DNA of 64,000 nt from an uncultured Oscillospiraceae bacterium (GTDB lineage Bacteria > Bacillota > Clostridia > Oscillospirales > Acutalibacteraceae): the NCBI GenBank assembly GCA_900555015.1, contig USJL01000003.1, forward strand, positions 61,517 through 125,516. Direction: 5' to 3'. Within the stretch, counting starts at the first letter, position 1, and each line of letters opens with the position of its first letter. A program made the translations under genes and the position numbers. The notes beneath the pieces are model-generated. The model saw only the letters and a program-made list of their open reading frames with translations. It was not told the origin of the DNA and searched no databases. Shown one piece after another: positions 1 to 7,670 of this stretch.

Positions 1-13
1 TATTTATGCTCAT
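1..13 (-). CDS. Start of an unidentified gene running off the left edge
   Basis: Read on the minus strand, a GAGGTG ribosome binding site (26-21) lies seven bases before an ATG. Only four codons (Met-Ser-Ile-Asn) remain in the window, so the product cannot be named. It diverges from the ABC ATPase gene. Confidence 0.5.
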
Positions 14-69
14 TTGTTAACACCTCTTGAACTTATTATTTATTTTAATTAAACAATTATGCAAATTAC

Positions 70-98
70 TTGACAAAATATATAATTATCTGTAATAT
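70..98 (+). promoter_or_regulatory. Sigma-A promoter of the ABC ATPase gene
   Basis: A consensus -35 TTGACA (70-75) and a -10 TAATAT (93-98) are separated by 17 bases, about 30 bases before the chosen ATG. Confidence 0.6.
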
Positions 99-130
99 TG
101 GAATATACTATTAGTAAAGGACACGAAACA

Positions 131-877
131 ATGCATCTTATTGACGTTAGAAATGTTTATAAAATTTATAATCCCGGTGAAAATCAGGTTAATGCTCTTG
201 ACGGCGTTTCATTAACTATAGATGAGGGCGAGTTCGTTGCCATTATCGGTCAATCCGGTTCAGGCAAATCAACCCTTATGAATATGCTTGGTTTGCTTGA
301 TGTTCCTACATCGGGGGAATATTACATTAACGGTAAACTTGTTGAAGATTTAACCGATGACCAAATGAGTGTTATCAGAAATGAAGAAATCGGTTTCATA
401 TTCCAGGGATTTAACCTTATTTCATCATTGGACGCTCTTGAAAATGTTGAACTTCCTTTGGTTTACAGGGGTGTTCCCAGAGCAGAGAGAGATGAAATTT
501 CAAAAAAAGCCCTTGAAAAGGTTGGGCTTGAAAAAAGAATGCACCATTTACCGGCTGCACTTTCCGGCGGTCAGCAACAGCGTGTTGCCGTTGCAAGAGC
601 CATTGCGGCAGCGCCTCCCGTTATTTTGGCAGATGAACCTACAGGTAACTTGGACACACGTTCAACTAAAGACGTTATGAAAATTTTGCATGATTTGAAA
701 GATGACGGCAGAACTGTAATCGTAATTACTCATGATAACGAAATTGCAGAAGAAGCAGAGCGTGTTATCAGAATCAGAGACGGTAAAGTTGTTGAAGACT
801 ATATTAATCCCGGCTATGAAGAAAAATACGGCAGAGAATCTAAAAAGAATAACAAAAATCCCATTGATGAGGGTTAA
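131..877 (+). CDS. ABC transporter ATP-binding protein (LolD/MacB type)
   Basis: ATPase subunit that would power a type VII (MacB/FtsX-like) transporter. The 248-residue protein has Walker A GQSGSGKS (about 40-47), signature LSGGQ (144-148) and Walker B VILADEP (164-170) followed by the TGNLD sequence typical of LolD/MacB ATPases. The ATG was preferred over an upstream TTG at 98 because AAAGGA sits nine bases before it and the TTG lies inside the -10 element. No permease follows: a terminator and spoVAE come next, so the partner may be the divergent gene cut by the window edge or lie elsewhere. The substrate cannot be told. Confidence 0.88.
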   Translation: MHLIDVRNVYKIYNPGENQVNALDGVSLTIDEGEFVAIIGQSGSGKSTLMNMLGLLDVPTSGEYYINGKLVEDLTDDQMSVIRNEEIGFIFQGFNLISSLDALENVELPLVYRGVPRAERDEISKKALEKVGLEKRMHHLPAALSGGQQQRVAVARAIAAAPPVILADEPTGNLDTRSTKDVMKILHDLKDDGRTVIVITHDNEIAEEAERVIRIRDGKVVEDYINPGYEEKYGRESKKNNKNPIDEG

Positions 878-893
878 TTTTATTATGTGAATA

Positions 894-933
894 AATCATC
901 GGTTTATGTAAACAATAAAACCGGTGATTTTTT
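894..933 (+). terminator. Intrinsic terminator of the ABC ATPase gene
   Basis: A 12-bp stem (AATCATCGGTTT with AAACCGGTGATT, one G-U pair) is followed directly by a T run. The 3' arm also contains GGTGAT, the only plausible ribosome binding site of spoVAE. Confidence 0.75.
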
Positions 934-1287
934 ATGATGTTTTTAAAGGCATTTGTTGTTGGCGGTTTAATTTGTGTTGTCGGTCAAATTTTAATAGATT
1001 TAACAAAACTTACTCCGGCAAGAATTCTTGTTTTGTTTGTTTGTCTCGGTGTGCTTTTCGGCGCATTCGGCTGGTATGATAAACTTGTTGATTTTGCCGG
1101 CGCCGGTGCAACCGTTCCGCTTACCGGGTTTGGTAACGCACTTGCAAACGGTGTAAAAAAAGCAATTTCCGAAAATGGGTTTACAGGCATAGTAACCGGT
1201 GGGTTAACTGCTTGCGCCGGAGGTGTAACCGTTGCCGTTGTTTCGGGGTTAATTGTTGCATTGTTAACCAATTCCAAAGAAAAATAA
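934..1287 (+). CDS. spoVAE: Stage V sporulation protein AE
   Basis: Small integral membrane protein of the SpoVA channel, which moves dipicolinic acid into the forespore and releases it at germination. The 117-residue sequence has the family opening (FLKAFVVGGLICVVGQ) and the conserved central stretch FAGAGATVPLTGFGN, with three or four hydrophobic segments. Length is normal for SpoVAE. Two ATGs are adjacent (934, 937); the second is better spaced from GGTGAT. Other spoVA genes (spoVAC, spoVAD), usually in the same operon, are not beside it, so it is either an extra copy or a split operon. The gene begins right at the end of the upstream terminator. Confidence 0.93.
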   Translation: MMFLKAFVVGGLICVVGQILIDLTKLTPARILVLFVCLGVLFGAFGWYDKLVDFAGAGATVPLTGFGNALANGVKKAISENGFTGIVTGGLTACAGGVTVAVVSGLIVALLTNSKEK

Positions 1288-1353
1288 AATTGATGTTGAA
1301 ATGGCCGCTTTAGTGTGTTAAACTAATAATATAAATATTTAGGGGGCATCATT

Positions 1354-1683
1354 ATGGCGGCAATGACATATGAATCAATCGTAGAAACAGTAAGAAGAAG
1401 ATTTATGGATACGGATGTAAGTTCCGTTCCCGGCACTCTTGCTTTTCAGTTTAATGTTGAGGGTAAAGCAAGCGGAATTTTTTACGTTGAAATTAAGAAC
1501 GGTGAAGTTCATGTAGAACCTTATGATTATCACGACAGAAACGCCATTATTACTATGAACGGAACAAATTTACTTAAACTTGTAAACGGCAAGCTTGACC
1601 CTGTAATTGCTTTTACAACAGGTAAGCTTAAAGTGGACGGCGATATGGGAGCCGCTCTTGAACTTATTAAATTTTTAAAATAA
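1354..1683 (+). CDS. SCP2 sterol-binding domain protein
   Basis: A 109-residue single-domain protein of the SCP2 lipid-carrier fold. It carries the characteristic run from about residue 25: a strand with FQFNVEG, then GKASGIFYVEIKNGEV, and a C-terminal part (ITMNGTNLLKLVNGKLDPVIAFTTGKLKVDGDM region) that closes the lipid tunnel in family members. A strong AGGGGG site lies seven bases before the ATG. Such free-standing SCP2 proteins are common in Clostridia; the physiological ligand is not known. It is monocistronic, ending at its own terminator. Confidence 0.85.
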   Translation: MAAMTYESIVETVRRRFMDTDVSSVPGTLAFQFNVEGKASGIFYVEIKNGEVHVEPYDYHDRNAIITMNGTNLLKLVNGKLDPVIAFTTGKLKVDGDMGAALELIKFLK

Positions 1684-1695
1684 TAAATTTATTTG

Positions 1696-1732
1696 CCGCA
1701 AAGCGCATTTTTTGTGTTTTGCGGATTTTTTA
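1696..1732 (+). terminator. Terminator of the SCP2 gene
   Basis: A 12-bp stem (CCGCAAAGCGCA with TGTGTTTTGCGG, two G-U pairs) is followed by ATTTTTTATT. Confidence 0.8.
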
Positions 1733-1806
1733 TTGTGGAATTGTTCAGTTTTTCAGTTCTTAATTTGTTAGTATTGCACAATAATAATTTGAACGTTATT
1801 TTATAC

Positions 1807-1835
1807 TTGTATAACTTTTATATTTAATATATAAT
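1807..1835 (+). promoter_or_regulatory. Sigma-A promoter of the GH3 gene
   Basis: -35 TTGTAT (1807-1812) and a perfect -10 TATAAT (1830-1835) are 17 bases apart. Confidence 0.65.
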
Positions 1836-1871
1836 ATACTGGTAAAAATTTGTGTGGGAGGAAATGTTTTA

Positions 1872-4352
1872 ATGAAACATCCTGAAATCATTGAAAAAAT
1901 GACCCTTGAGCAAAAGGCACAGTTTGCTTCGGGTTATGATTATTGGCATTTGGAATCTGCTGAAGATTTGGGATTGCCTAAAATTATGATTACAGACGGA
2001 CCTCACGGTCTTCGTAAACAAAATAAAGATAAAAGTGCATCAAGCGGAATCGGTCTTGGAAACTCTGTTCCTGCAACTTGTTTCCCGCCTGCAGCAACTT
2101 CAGCTTGTTCTTGGGATGAAGATTTGCTTAAGGAAGAGGGTGTTGCCCTTGCGGAAGAGTGTTTGAAAGAAGAAGTTTCAACTATTCTCGGACCTGGAAC
2201 CAATATTAAGCGTTCTCCTGTTTGCGGTCGTAACTTTGAATATTTCAGTGAAGATCCGCTTCTTGCCGGCAAAATGGCAGCAAATCTTATTAACGGTGTT
2301 CAATCAAAAGGGGTAGGAACATCATTAAAGCACTTTGCTTGTAACTCACAAGAAGCTTTTCGTATGGTGCTTAATGAAGTAATTGATGAAAGAACAATGC
2401 GTGAAATTTATTTTCCTGCATTTGAAATTGCAATTAAAGAGGCTCAGCCTTGGACTGTTATGAACTCTTATAACAGAATCAACGGTGTTTATGCTTCTGA
2501 AAATGATTGGCTTCAAAATCAGGTTGCAAGAAAAGAATGGGGCTTTAAAGGCTTGTTTGTAACAGACTGGGGTGCTTCTGTAGACAGAGTTCCGGGTCTT
2601 AAAAACGGCACAGACCTTGAAATGCCTACATCAGGCGACCTTAACGCTAAAAGAATCGTAGCCGCTGTTAAAGACGGCACACTTGATGAAAAAATTCTTG
2701 ATGAAAGAATTGATAATGTTGTTGATTTGATTATTAAATCAAAACCTGCTCTTGCAGAAAAGCATACATATGATGTTGAACAGCATCACAAACTTGCTCA
2801 AAAAGTTGCCGAGGGTTCAATGGTTCTTCTTAAAAATGAAGATTCCGTACTTCCTCTTAAAGCAGGTCAAAAAGTTGCTGTTATCGGTGAAATGGCAAAA
2901 GCTCCTCGCTTCCAGGGCGCCGGTTCTTCTGTTATTAACCCAACAAAACTTGCTAATGCTTATGATGAGCTTGTTAAGTTGGGCGTTGATGTTACATATG
3001 CACAGGGTTATTATAAATCTGCCCCTACAAAGAAGGACAAAAACAGAATTCCTGAAAGCGAACTTGTTAAAGAGGCTGTTGCAGCTGCAAAGGCAAGTGA
3101 TGTTGCAGTTGTATTTGTTGGCTTAACTGAAGAATTTGAAGGCGAAGGTTACGACAGAGTAGATATTAATATGCCTGAAAACCACAATGCACTTGTAAGT
3201 GAAATTGCAAAGGCAAATCCAAATACCGTTGTTGTTCTTGCAGGCGGTTCTGTTGTATATATCCCATGGCTTAATGAAGTTAAGGCTCTCTTAAATTCAG
3301 GTCTTGGCGGTCAGGCAGGCGGCGCTGCTGTTGCAAGCCTTCTTACAGGTAAGGTGAACCCAAGCGGTAAACTTGCAGAAACTTATCCTATTGCTTTTTC
3401 TGATAACCCGACTTACGGTAATTATCCGGGCGGTCCTGTTGTTTCAGAACATAAGGAAAGCGTTTACATCGGTTACAGATATTATGATACCGCTAAAAAA
3501 GATGTTTTGTTCCCATTTGGTTACGGTCTTTCATACACAACATTTGAATACAGCGACATTAAACTTTCTGCAAATTCAATTAAAGATACAGATACTCTTG
3601 AAGTATCTTTCAAAATTAAAAATACAGGCGACGCTGACGGTGCCGAAATTGCCGAAGTTTATGTTGCCGATAAAGAATCAACAATTTTCCGCCCTGAAAA
3701 GGAACTTCGTGCATTTACAAAAGTATTCCTTAAAGCCGGCGAAGAAAAAGAAGTTTCAATTAAGCTTGGTAAACGTGCATTTGCTTATTATAATGTTGAA
3801 CTTGGCGATTGGCATGTTGAATCAGGCGAATTTGATGTTATGGTAGGCGCTTCAAGCCGTGATATTAAGCTTTCTGCAACTGTTAATGTTGAATCAACAG
3901 TAGATGCAAAAGTGCCTGATTTTAAGGCTGTTGCACCTGCATATTATACTGCAGATATTGAAGCTATTGATGATGCACAGTGGGGTGCTGTTTACGGTCA
4001 GCCGCTTCCTGCAAGAGAAAGAGATAAATCAAAGAAGATTGATATGTATTGTTGTCTCAATGATGCACGCCATACAAAGTGGGGTGCCAAACTTTGTAAT
4101 CTTATTGAAAAGATTATGTCAGGCATGGGCAGTGATGCAAACGGCGACGGTAAAATGCTTGCCGCTATGGCAACACAAATCCCTATTCGTAACTTTGTTC
4201 AAATGAGTATGGGTGCATTTTCACCAAAGCAGGCAGAAGGATTGCTTAAAATGCTTAATGATGATGAATCAAGCTTTGTAGGCTTTAATACAATCTTCTG
4301 GCGTTTAGGCGGAACTCTTGCAAGACTTCCTAAGCTTCTTAAATCTGTATAA
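1872..4352 (+). CDS. Glycoside hydrolase family 3 beta-glucosidase
   Basis: Retaining GH3 enzyme removing terminal beta-linked sugars from oligosaccharides. The order is GH3 N-terminal barrel (about 5-300), GH3 C-terminal domain with the KHFACNS and GLGGQAGG stretches (to about 540), fibronectin-III-like domain (about 570-650) and a further ~120-residue tail of unknown role. The nucleophile is predicted at Asp232 in VTDWGAS. No signal peptide is present, so it should act on imported oligosaccharides in the cytoplasm. The ATG is chosen because GGAGG lies ten bases upstream; an upstream GTG would overlap that site. Activity could be glucosidase, xylosidase or mixed; sequence alone does not settle it. 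Confidence 0.93.
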   Translation: MKHPEIIEKMTLEQKAQFASGYDYWHLESAEDLGLPKIMITDGPHGLRKQNKDKSASSGIGLGNSVPATCFPPAATSACSWDEDLLKEEGVALAEECLKEEVSTILGPGTNIKRSPVCGRNFEYFSEDPLLAGKMAANLINGVQSKGVGTSLKHFACNSQEAFRMVLNEVIDERTMREIYFPAFEIAIKEAQPWTVMNSYNRINGVYASENDWLQNQVARKEWGFKGLFVTDWGASVDRVPGLKNGTDLEMPTSGDLNAKRIVAAVKDGTLDEKILDERIDNVVDLIIKSKPALAEKHTYDVEQHHKLAQKVAEGSMVLLKNEDSVLPLKAGQKVAVIGEMAKAPRFQGAGSSVINPTKLANAYDELVKLGVDVTYAQGYYKSAPTKKDKNRIPESELVKEAVAAAKASDVAVVFVGLTEEFEGEGYDRVDINMPENHNALVSEIAKANPNTVVVLAGGSVVYIPWLNEVKALLNSGLGGQAGGAAVASLLTGKVNPSGKLAETYPIAFSDNPTYGNYPGGPVVSEHKESVYIGYRYYDTAKKDVLFPFGYGLSYTTFEYSDIKLSANSIKDTDTLEVSFKIKNTGDADGAEIAEVYVADKESTIFRPEKELRAFTKVFLKAGEEKEVSIKLGKRAFAYYNVELGDWHVESGEFDVMVGASSRDIKLSATVNVESTVDAKVPDFKAVAPAYYTADIEAIDDAQWGAVYGQPLPARERDKSKKIDMYCCLNDARHTKWGAKLCNLIEKIMSGMGSDANGDGKMLAAMATQIPIRNFVQMSMGAFSPKQAEGLLKMLNDDESSFVGFNTIFWRLGGTLARLPKLLKSV

Positions 4353-4368
4353 TTAAGTACAATTATTA

Positions 4369-4399
4369 ATCCCCGAAGGTTTTGCTTCGGGGATTTTTT
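4369..4399 (+). terminator. Terminator of the GH3 gene
   Basis: Perfect stem AATCCCCGAAG / CTTCGGGGATT with a six-base loop and a run of six T. Confidence 0.9.
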
Positions 4400-4405
4400 G
4401 CAATA

Positions 4406-4443
4406 AAAAAGCGGCAGAAACAATTTTGTTCCTGCCGCTTTTA
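4406..4443 (-). terminator. Terminator of the GH43 operon
   Basis: On the minus strand, AAAAGCGGCAGGAAC pairs with GTTTCTGCCGCTTTT and is followed by T-rich sequence. Confidence 0.85.
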
Positions 4444-4451
4444 TGATGATA

Positions 4452-4955
4452 TTAATTGTTTTTCTTTTTCTTTTCTGCTTCTACTTCTGCAATTTCCTTG
4501 TAAAATGCATTTGCTTTAACGTAAACCATTAAAATATCATAAATTTGTTCGTAAAGCTCGCCGGGGTCGCATGGGCATTTAACAACTCTTTCGTCATCAT
4601 CAATGCAAAGAGGACCTTTTTCGTAGTCATTAAATGTTGGCATAATCGAATATGCACCGGGAGTTTTTACTATTGAAATCAGTGTAAGGTCCGAAGTTGC
4701 TTCAACAAATCCTTTTTTCTTCGTGTATCTTTCAATAGTTGAAACGGGGTTTGCATCATTATGCTTTTTTGTGTAGCAAGCATCAAAAACTTTTTCAACA
4801 AACTCTTCAACTTCTTCCGGTTTGTACGGTGCCTTTAAAACAAGCACTGTGTCAATATCCGCAATGCCGTATTTTTCGCTTTCACCGCAAGGAATACCTA
4901 TTAATGTATCATCCTTATCAACGTAAAGTGATATTGTGTAAAAATCTTTTTTCAT
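4452..4955 (-). CDS. Hypothetical protein, second gene of the GH43 operon
   Basis: I do not recognise this 167-residue protein. It is soluble, acidic in the middle and ends in a lysine-rich tail (EAEKKKKNN). It has no signal peptide or membrane segment. Notable parts are a CGESEKYGIADIDTVLVL stretch near residue 23 and a KCPCDPGELYEQIYDIL stretch near residue 125, which contribute to five cysteines in all. It begins 12 bases after the GH43 stop with its own AGAGGT site, so the two genes are co-transcribed. A role linked to carbohydrate use is inferred only from that. Confidence 0.75.
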   Translation of the reverse strand: MKKDFYTISLYVDKDDTLIGIPCGESEKYGIADIDTVLVLKAPYKPEEVEEFVEKVFDACYTKKHNDANPVSTIERYTKKKGFVEATSDLTLISIVKTPGAYSIMPTFNDYEKGPLCIDDDERVVKCPCDPGELYEQIYDILMVYVKANAFYKEIAEVEAEKKKKNN

Positions 4956-4967
4956 ATTTATACCTCT

Positions 4968-5918
4968 TTATATATGGTCTTTATATCTTTCGGCGGTAAT
5001 AATTCCGTCTTCAACATTTAATTTACAAATTCTTGCGTTTCTTGCGTCAAAACTGCCGGCGTTTAATCCGTCGTCATAATCTCTTGCATGGTAAATGGCA
5101 TACCATTGACCGTCTTCTTTAATAACAGAATGGTGCCCGGTGCCTTCTTCAAATTCGTTTGCCTTAATTACGGGGCAGTAGGTTTTGTCGTTTGGATATT
5201 TTTCAAATTTAATTTTAGTTAAATCCGTTTCGCTTGTTTTTGCCCTTGCATATCCTATGTAATATGTTGGCTGCTCATAGCAGTTGCCTGAATACATAAC
5301 ATATTGCCAGTCGCCTTCTTTAAAGTAGCATGCACCCTCTATTGTGTGCCAGTGCTGACCTTTTTTGTATCTGTCTTTTCTGAAAATGTCTTCGTCAAGT
5401 GTAGGCTCAACTACAGGCACGGGATTTCCGGCAGGGGTATAAGGGTCAAGCATTTTATCAACAACAATATATGTTCCTATTCTTTCACCCTCAAATTTAT
5501 TTGTAGAGTAAAATAAAAATAATCCCGCTTCGTTTTGCACAATTTGCGAATCAATGCTGAATGGGTGCAAAACTTGCTTTGCGTTTTTAAAAGGACCTAA
5601 CGGATTTTTTGATGTTGAAACAAATAATGCCTGATGATGTCCGCCCTTATCCGGTTCGTCTTCCATATATTCAAAACTGTTGTACATATAAAAAGTTCCG
5701 TCAAGTTCTATTACGCACGGAGCCCAGTATTCTTCAACCGGCTTGTCATATTCAAATACTTTTCCGTAAAATTTCCAGCCTTTAAGCAATTCGTCTGATT
5801 GGTAAGCATAAACTCCGTCGTGGCCGGTTGTATATATGTAGTATCTGCCGCCGCTTTTCAAGATAAACGGGTCTGCTTGACCTATATAGTTTTCTTTATC
5901 TATTTCCAATAAATGCAT
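4968..5918 (-). CDS. Glycoside hydrolase family 43 protein
   Basis: Five-bladed beta-propeller enzyme, inverting, typically a beta-xylosidase or alpha-L-arabinofuranosidase. Of 316 residues, the expected catalytic trio is visible: general base Asp16 (GQADPF), pKa modulator Asp123 (SIDSQI) and general acid Glu194 (TIEGACYF). There is no signal peptide and no extra carbohydrate-binding domain, so it probably cleaves imported oligosaccharides. It is the first gene of a two-gene operon and is transcribed from a promoter whose -35 abuts that of the divergent SDR gene. The exact substrate cannot be assigned. Confidence 0.9.
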   Translation of the reverse strand: MHLLEIDKENYIGQADPFILKSGGRYYIYTTGHDGVYAYQSDELLKGWKFYGKVFEYDKPVEEYWAPCVIELDGTFYMYNSFEYMEDEPDKGGHHQALFVSTSKNPLGPFKNAKQVLHPFSIDSQIVQNEAGLFLFYSTNKFEGERIGTYIVVDKMLDPYTPAGNPVPVVEPTLDEDIFRKDRYKKGQHWHTIEGACYFKEGDWQYVMYSGNCYEQPTYYIGYARAKTSETDLTKIKFEKYPNDKTYCPVIKANEFEEGTGHHSVIKEDGQWYAIYHARDYDDGLNAGSFDARNARICKLNVEDGIITAERYKDHI

Positions 5919-5948
5919 CTGTGTGCTCCTTGTTTTCCGTTTTTGCTA

Positions 5949-5977
5949 ATTATATACCATATAATTGAAAAATTCAA
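5949..5977 (-). promoter_or_regulatory. Sigma-A promoter of the GH43 operon
   Basis: On the minus strand, -35 TTGAAT (5977-5972) and perfect -10 TATAAT (5954-5949) with a 17-base spacer. Confidence 0.7.
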
Positions 5978-5993
5978 TAAAGTGTGCTATATT
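5965..5993 (+). promoter_or_regulatory. Sigma-A promoter of the SDR gene
   Basis: -35 TTGAAA (5965-5970) and -10 TATATT (5988-5993) with a 17-base spacer. It interlocks with the GH43 promoter; the two -35 boxes form the inverted repeat TTGAAAAATTCAA. Confidence 0.7.
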
Positions 5994-6028
5994 TTGTTTG
6001 GTAAATAAAAAGAAAAGGGTGTGGCTCT

Positions 6029-6703
6029 TTGTTGAAGAAAGCGTTGGTTACAGGCGGTGCTACGGGAATAGGTAAGGCAACGGCACTGCTTTTGAAAAAA
6101 AGCGGTTACGATGTTTATATTACTTATAATAATACTTTGCCTGATTATGACGGTGTAACGGCAATTAAATGTAATCTTAATTTATTGGCTGAAATTGAAA
6201 ATTTGTTTTCCGGCTTTTGCAGCTTGGATTTGCTTGTTAATAACGCAGGTGTAAGTTTAATTAAAATGATAAATGACGTTACTGAAAATGATTATAACAA
6301 TATTGTCGGCGTTAATGAAAAGGCTGTGTATTTTTGTTGCAAGGAAGCAACAAAGTTAATGGTTAAAAATCACAGCGGCTCTATAGTTAATATTTCATCA
6401 ATGTGGGGGCAAACAGGCGCTTCCTGCGAAACCCTTTATTCTATGAGCAAGGCGGCTGTAATAGGGCTAACCAAGGCACTGGCAAAGGAGCTTGCTCCTT
6501 CAAAGATTACTGTAAACTGTATTGCTCCGGGCATTATTGATACTCGCATGAATTCTGCTTTTTCAAAAGAAGAACTTATAGATGAAGTTCCGCTTGAAGC
6601 TTTGGGAACTCCGGAAGATATTGCAAGGGGCGTTCTTTTCTTTGCGGAAAACGGTTATGTAACCGGGCAGGTTTTGGGCATTAACGGCGGAATTGTAATT
6701 TAA
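6029..6703 (+). CDS. Short-chain dehydrogenase/reductase (FabG-like)
   Basis: NAD(P)-dependent oxidoreductase of the classical SDR family, 224 residues. The Rossmann motif TGGATGIG (8-15), NNAG (71-74), catalytic Ser near 123-124, and Tyr137-x3-Lys141 are all in place. The start is one of two adjacent TTG codons (6029, 6032) behind an AGGGTG site; no ATG is available. FabG-like proteins of this size often serve outside fatty-acid synthesis, and here the divergent GH43 promoter hints at sugar or sugar-alcohol metabolism (inference). The substrate is unknown. Confidence 0.88.
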   Translation: MLKKALVTGGATGIGKATALLLKKSGYDVYITYNNTLPDYDGVTAIKCNLNLLAEIENLFSGFCSLDLLVNNAGVSLIKMINDVTENDYNNIVGVNEKAVYFCCKEATKLMVKNHSGSIVNISSMWGQTGASCETLYSMSKAAVIGLTKALAKELAPSKITVNCIAPGIIDTRMNSAFSKEELIDEVPLEALGTPEDIARGVLFFAENGYVTGQVLGINGGIVI

Positions 6704-6715
6704 ATGTTTTGGGTA

Positions 6716-6742
6716 ACACTTTCTTTTGCTTTTCATAGTATG
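6716..6742 (+). promoter_or_regulatory. Possible mother-cell sigma (E/K type) promoter
   Basis: An AC dinucleotide (6716-6717), 16 bases, then CATAGTATG (6734-6742) resembles the sigma-K pattern AC-N16/17-CATAnnnTA with one mismatch. The predicted start falls just before the strong ribosome binding site of the Cys/Gly peptide gene. Weak, by eye only. Confidence 0.3.
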
Positions 6743-6770
6743 GTTTAGAAAAGCGAAAGGAGGTAAAGCT

Positions 6771-6902
6771 ATGGGATGTGGTTGCAATAATTGTGGCTGC
6801 GGCGGATCTTCTTGGATTGTTATCCTTATTATAATCCTTTTACTTTGCGGCGGTTTCGGTAATTGCGGTTGCGGCAATGACGGCTGTGGTTGCGGTTGCT
6901 GA
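6771..6902 (+). CDS. 43-residue Cys/Gly-rich membrane peptide (YjcZ-like)
   Basis: The peptide reads MGCGCNNCGCGGSS, then a hydrophobic core WIVILIIILLL, then CGGFGNCGCGNDGCGCGC. It has 12 cysteines, arranged as flanking Cys-Gly clusters around a single membrane-length segment. AAAGGAGG, seven bases before the ATG, is among the best ribosome binding sites in the window, and a perfect terminator follows, so it is a real gene despite its size. The layout recalls the YjcZ family of small sporulation peptides (glycine-rich head, hydrophobic tail), but the cysteines are unusual. The function is unknown; metal binding or a cross-linked spore-surface role are guesses. Confidence 0.8.
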   Translation: MGCGCNNCGCGGSSWIVILIIILLLCGGFGNCGCGNDGCGCGC

Positions 6903-6919
6903 TTAAATCGTAAAAACGG

Positions 6920-6951
6920 GTGCATTTGATTAATTTCAAATGCACTTTTTT
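6920..6951 (+). terminator. Terminator after the Cys/Gly peptide gene
   Basis: Perfect 10-bp stem GTGCATTTGA / TCAAATGCAC with a six-base loop and six T. Confidence 0.9.
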
Positions 6952-7022
6952 ATTTTATTTAAAAAATATTTTTGTCAAAAATCGGCTTAACCAAGCCAAA
7001 AAATCAAGTTTTAAAAATCAAA

Positions 7023-7039
7023 AGTCAAAAAAAGTCAAA
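7023..7039 (+). promoter_or_regulatory. CtsR operator 1
   Basis: AGTCAAA-AAA-AGTCAAA, an exact match to the CtsR tandem heptad (A/G)GTCAAA-NAN-(A/G)GTCAAA, upstream of the -35 box. Confidence 0.88.
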
Positions 7040-7055
7040 AAAATTTAAAAAAACT

Positions 7056-7072
7056 ATTGACTTTTACTGACC
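7056..7072 (-). promoter_or_regulatory. CtsR operator 2, over the -35 box
   Basis: On the minus strand GGTCAGT-AAA-AGTCAAT, a degenerate CtsR tandem heptad that covers the -35 hexamer. Confidence 0.65.
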
Positions 7073-7085
7073 TTTGTGCTACTAT
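7057..7085 (+). promoter_or_regulatory. Promoter of the ctsR operon
   Basis: -35 TTGACT (7057-7062), 17-base spacer, -10 TACTAT (7080-7085), surrounded by CtsR boxes. Confidence 0.75.
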
Positions 7086-7095
7086 GACAACAGAA

Positions 7096-7118
7096 GGTCA
7101 AGGAAAGTCAAAGTCAAA
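7096..7118 (+). promoter_or_regulatory. CtsR operator 3, at the start of transcription
   Basis: GGTCAAG-GAA-AGTCAAA followed by an overlapping third AGTCAAA heptad; it lies just after the predicted transcription start. Confidence 0.75.
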
Positions 7119-7178
7119 AGTAATTAAAACACTTTGACAAAACAACAGGCTAATAAATTAAAAGGGTGTGGTTATCAA

Positions 7179-7628
7179 ATGAAAATGACAGACCTTATTG
7201 CAGATATGATTTTGGATATGTTTGACGATAATCAGCAAACAATTCAAATTCAGCGAAATGATTTGGCTTCGCAAATAGGTTGTGTTCCAAGTCAAATTAA
7301 TTATGTTATAACTTCTCGATTCACTCCCGAACAGGGTTACAGAATCGAAAGCAGGCGTGGCGGCGGCGGTTGTATTTATATAACCCGAGCGGTAAACAAG
7401 CATTCGGCTATTGTTTCGTTAATAAACAGCATAGGCGACGAAATTGATGAAAAAACAGCCAGAGCGCATATATATAACATCAGTTACCAAAATTTAATTG
7501 ATGAAAAAAGCGCAAAAATTTTAACAGCCGCAACACTTGACAATAATTTTAAGGAAGTACCTGAAAATGTAAAAAACAAAGTCAGAGCAAGACAGCTTAA
7601 ACAAATGCTTCTTGCATATATTGATTAA
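7179..7628 (+). CDS. ctsR: Transcriptional repressor CtsR
   Basis: Dimeric repressor of class III heat-shock genes; it leaves DNA on heat or arginine phosphorylation by McsB. The 149-residue protein shows the N-terminal winged helix with CVPSQINYVITSRFTPEQGY and the glycine-rich wing SRRGGGGCIYI that reads the heptad operator. The C-terminal four-helix dimer domain follows. The ATG at 7179 is preferred to an upstream TTG (7134) because homologues begin at this point and AGGGTG lies ten bases before it. First gene of the ctsR-mcsA-mcsB-clpC operon, autoregulated through three visible CtsR boxes. Confidence 0.96.
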   Translation: MKMTDLIADMILDMFDDNQQTIQIQRNDLASQIGCVPSQINYVITSRFTPEQGYRIESRRGGGGCIYITRAVNKHSAIVSLINSIGDEIDEKTARAHIYNISYQNLIDEKSAKILTAATLDNNFKEVPENVKNKVRARQLKQMLLAYID

Positions 7629-7670
7629 TAAATAAAGTTTTTGTTAACGCTATGAAAGGATGATTGTATT

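Noticed and set aside
984..1277. Minus-strand frame opposite spoVAE
   Set aside because: Antisense of a well-recognised protein with no start signal.
6563..6925. Minus-strand frame of 120 codons opposite the SDR end and the Cys/Gly peptide
   Set aside because: Its Pro/Gln-rich content is the antisense of the Gly/Cys codons; it has no ribosome binding site and crosses a terminator.
6961..7000. GGCTT-AACC-AAGCC hairpin upstream of ctsR
   Set aside because: A five-base stem without a T run on the plus strand; too weak to call a terminator, and no minus-strand gene ends there.
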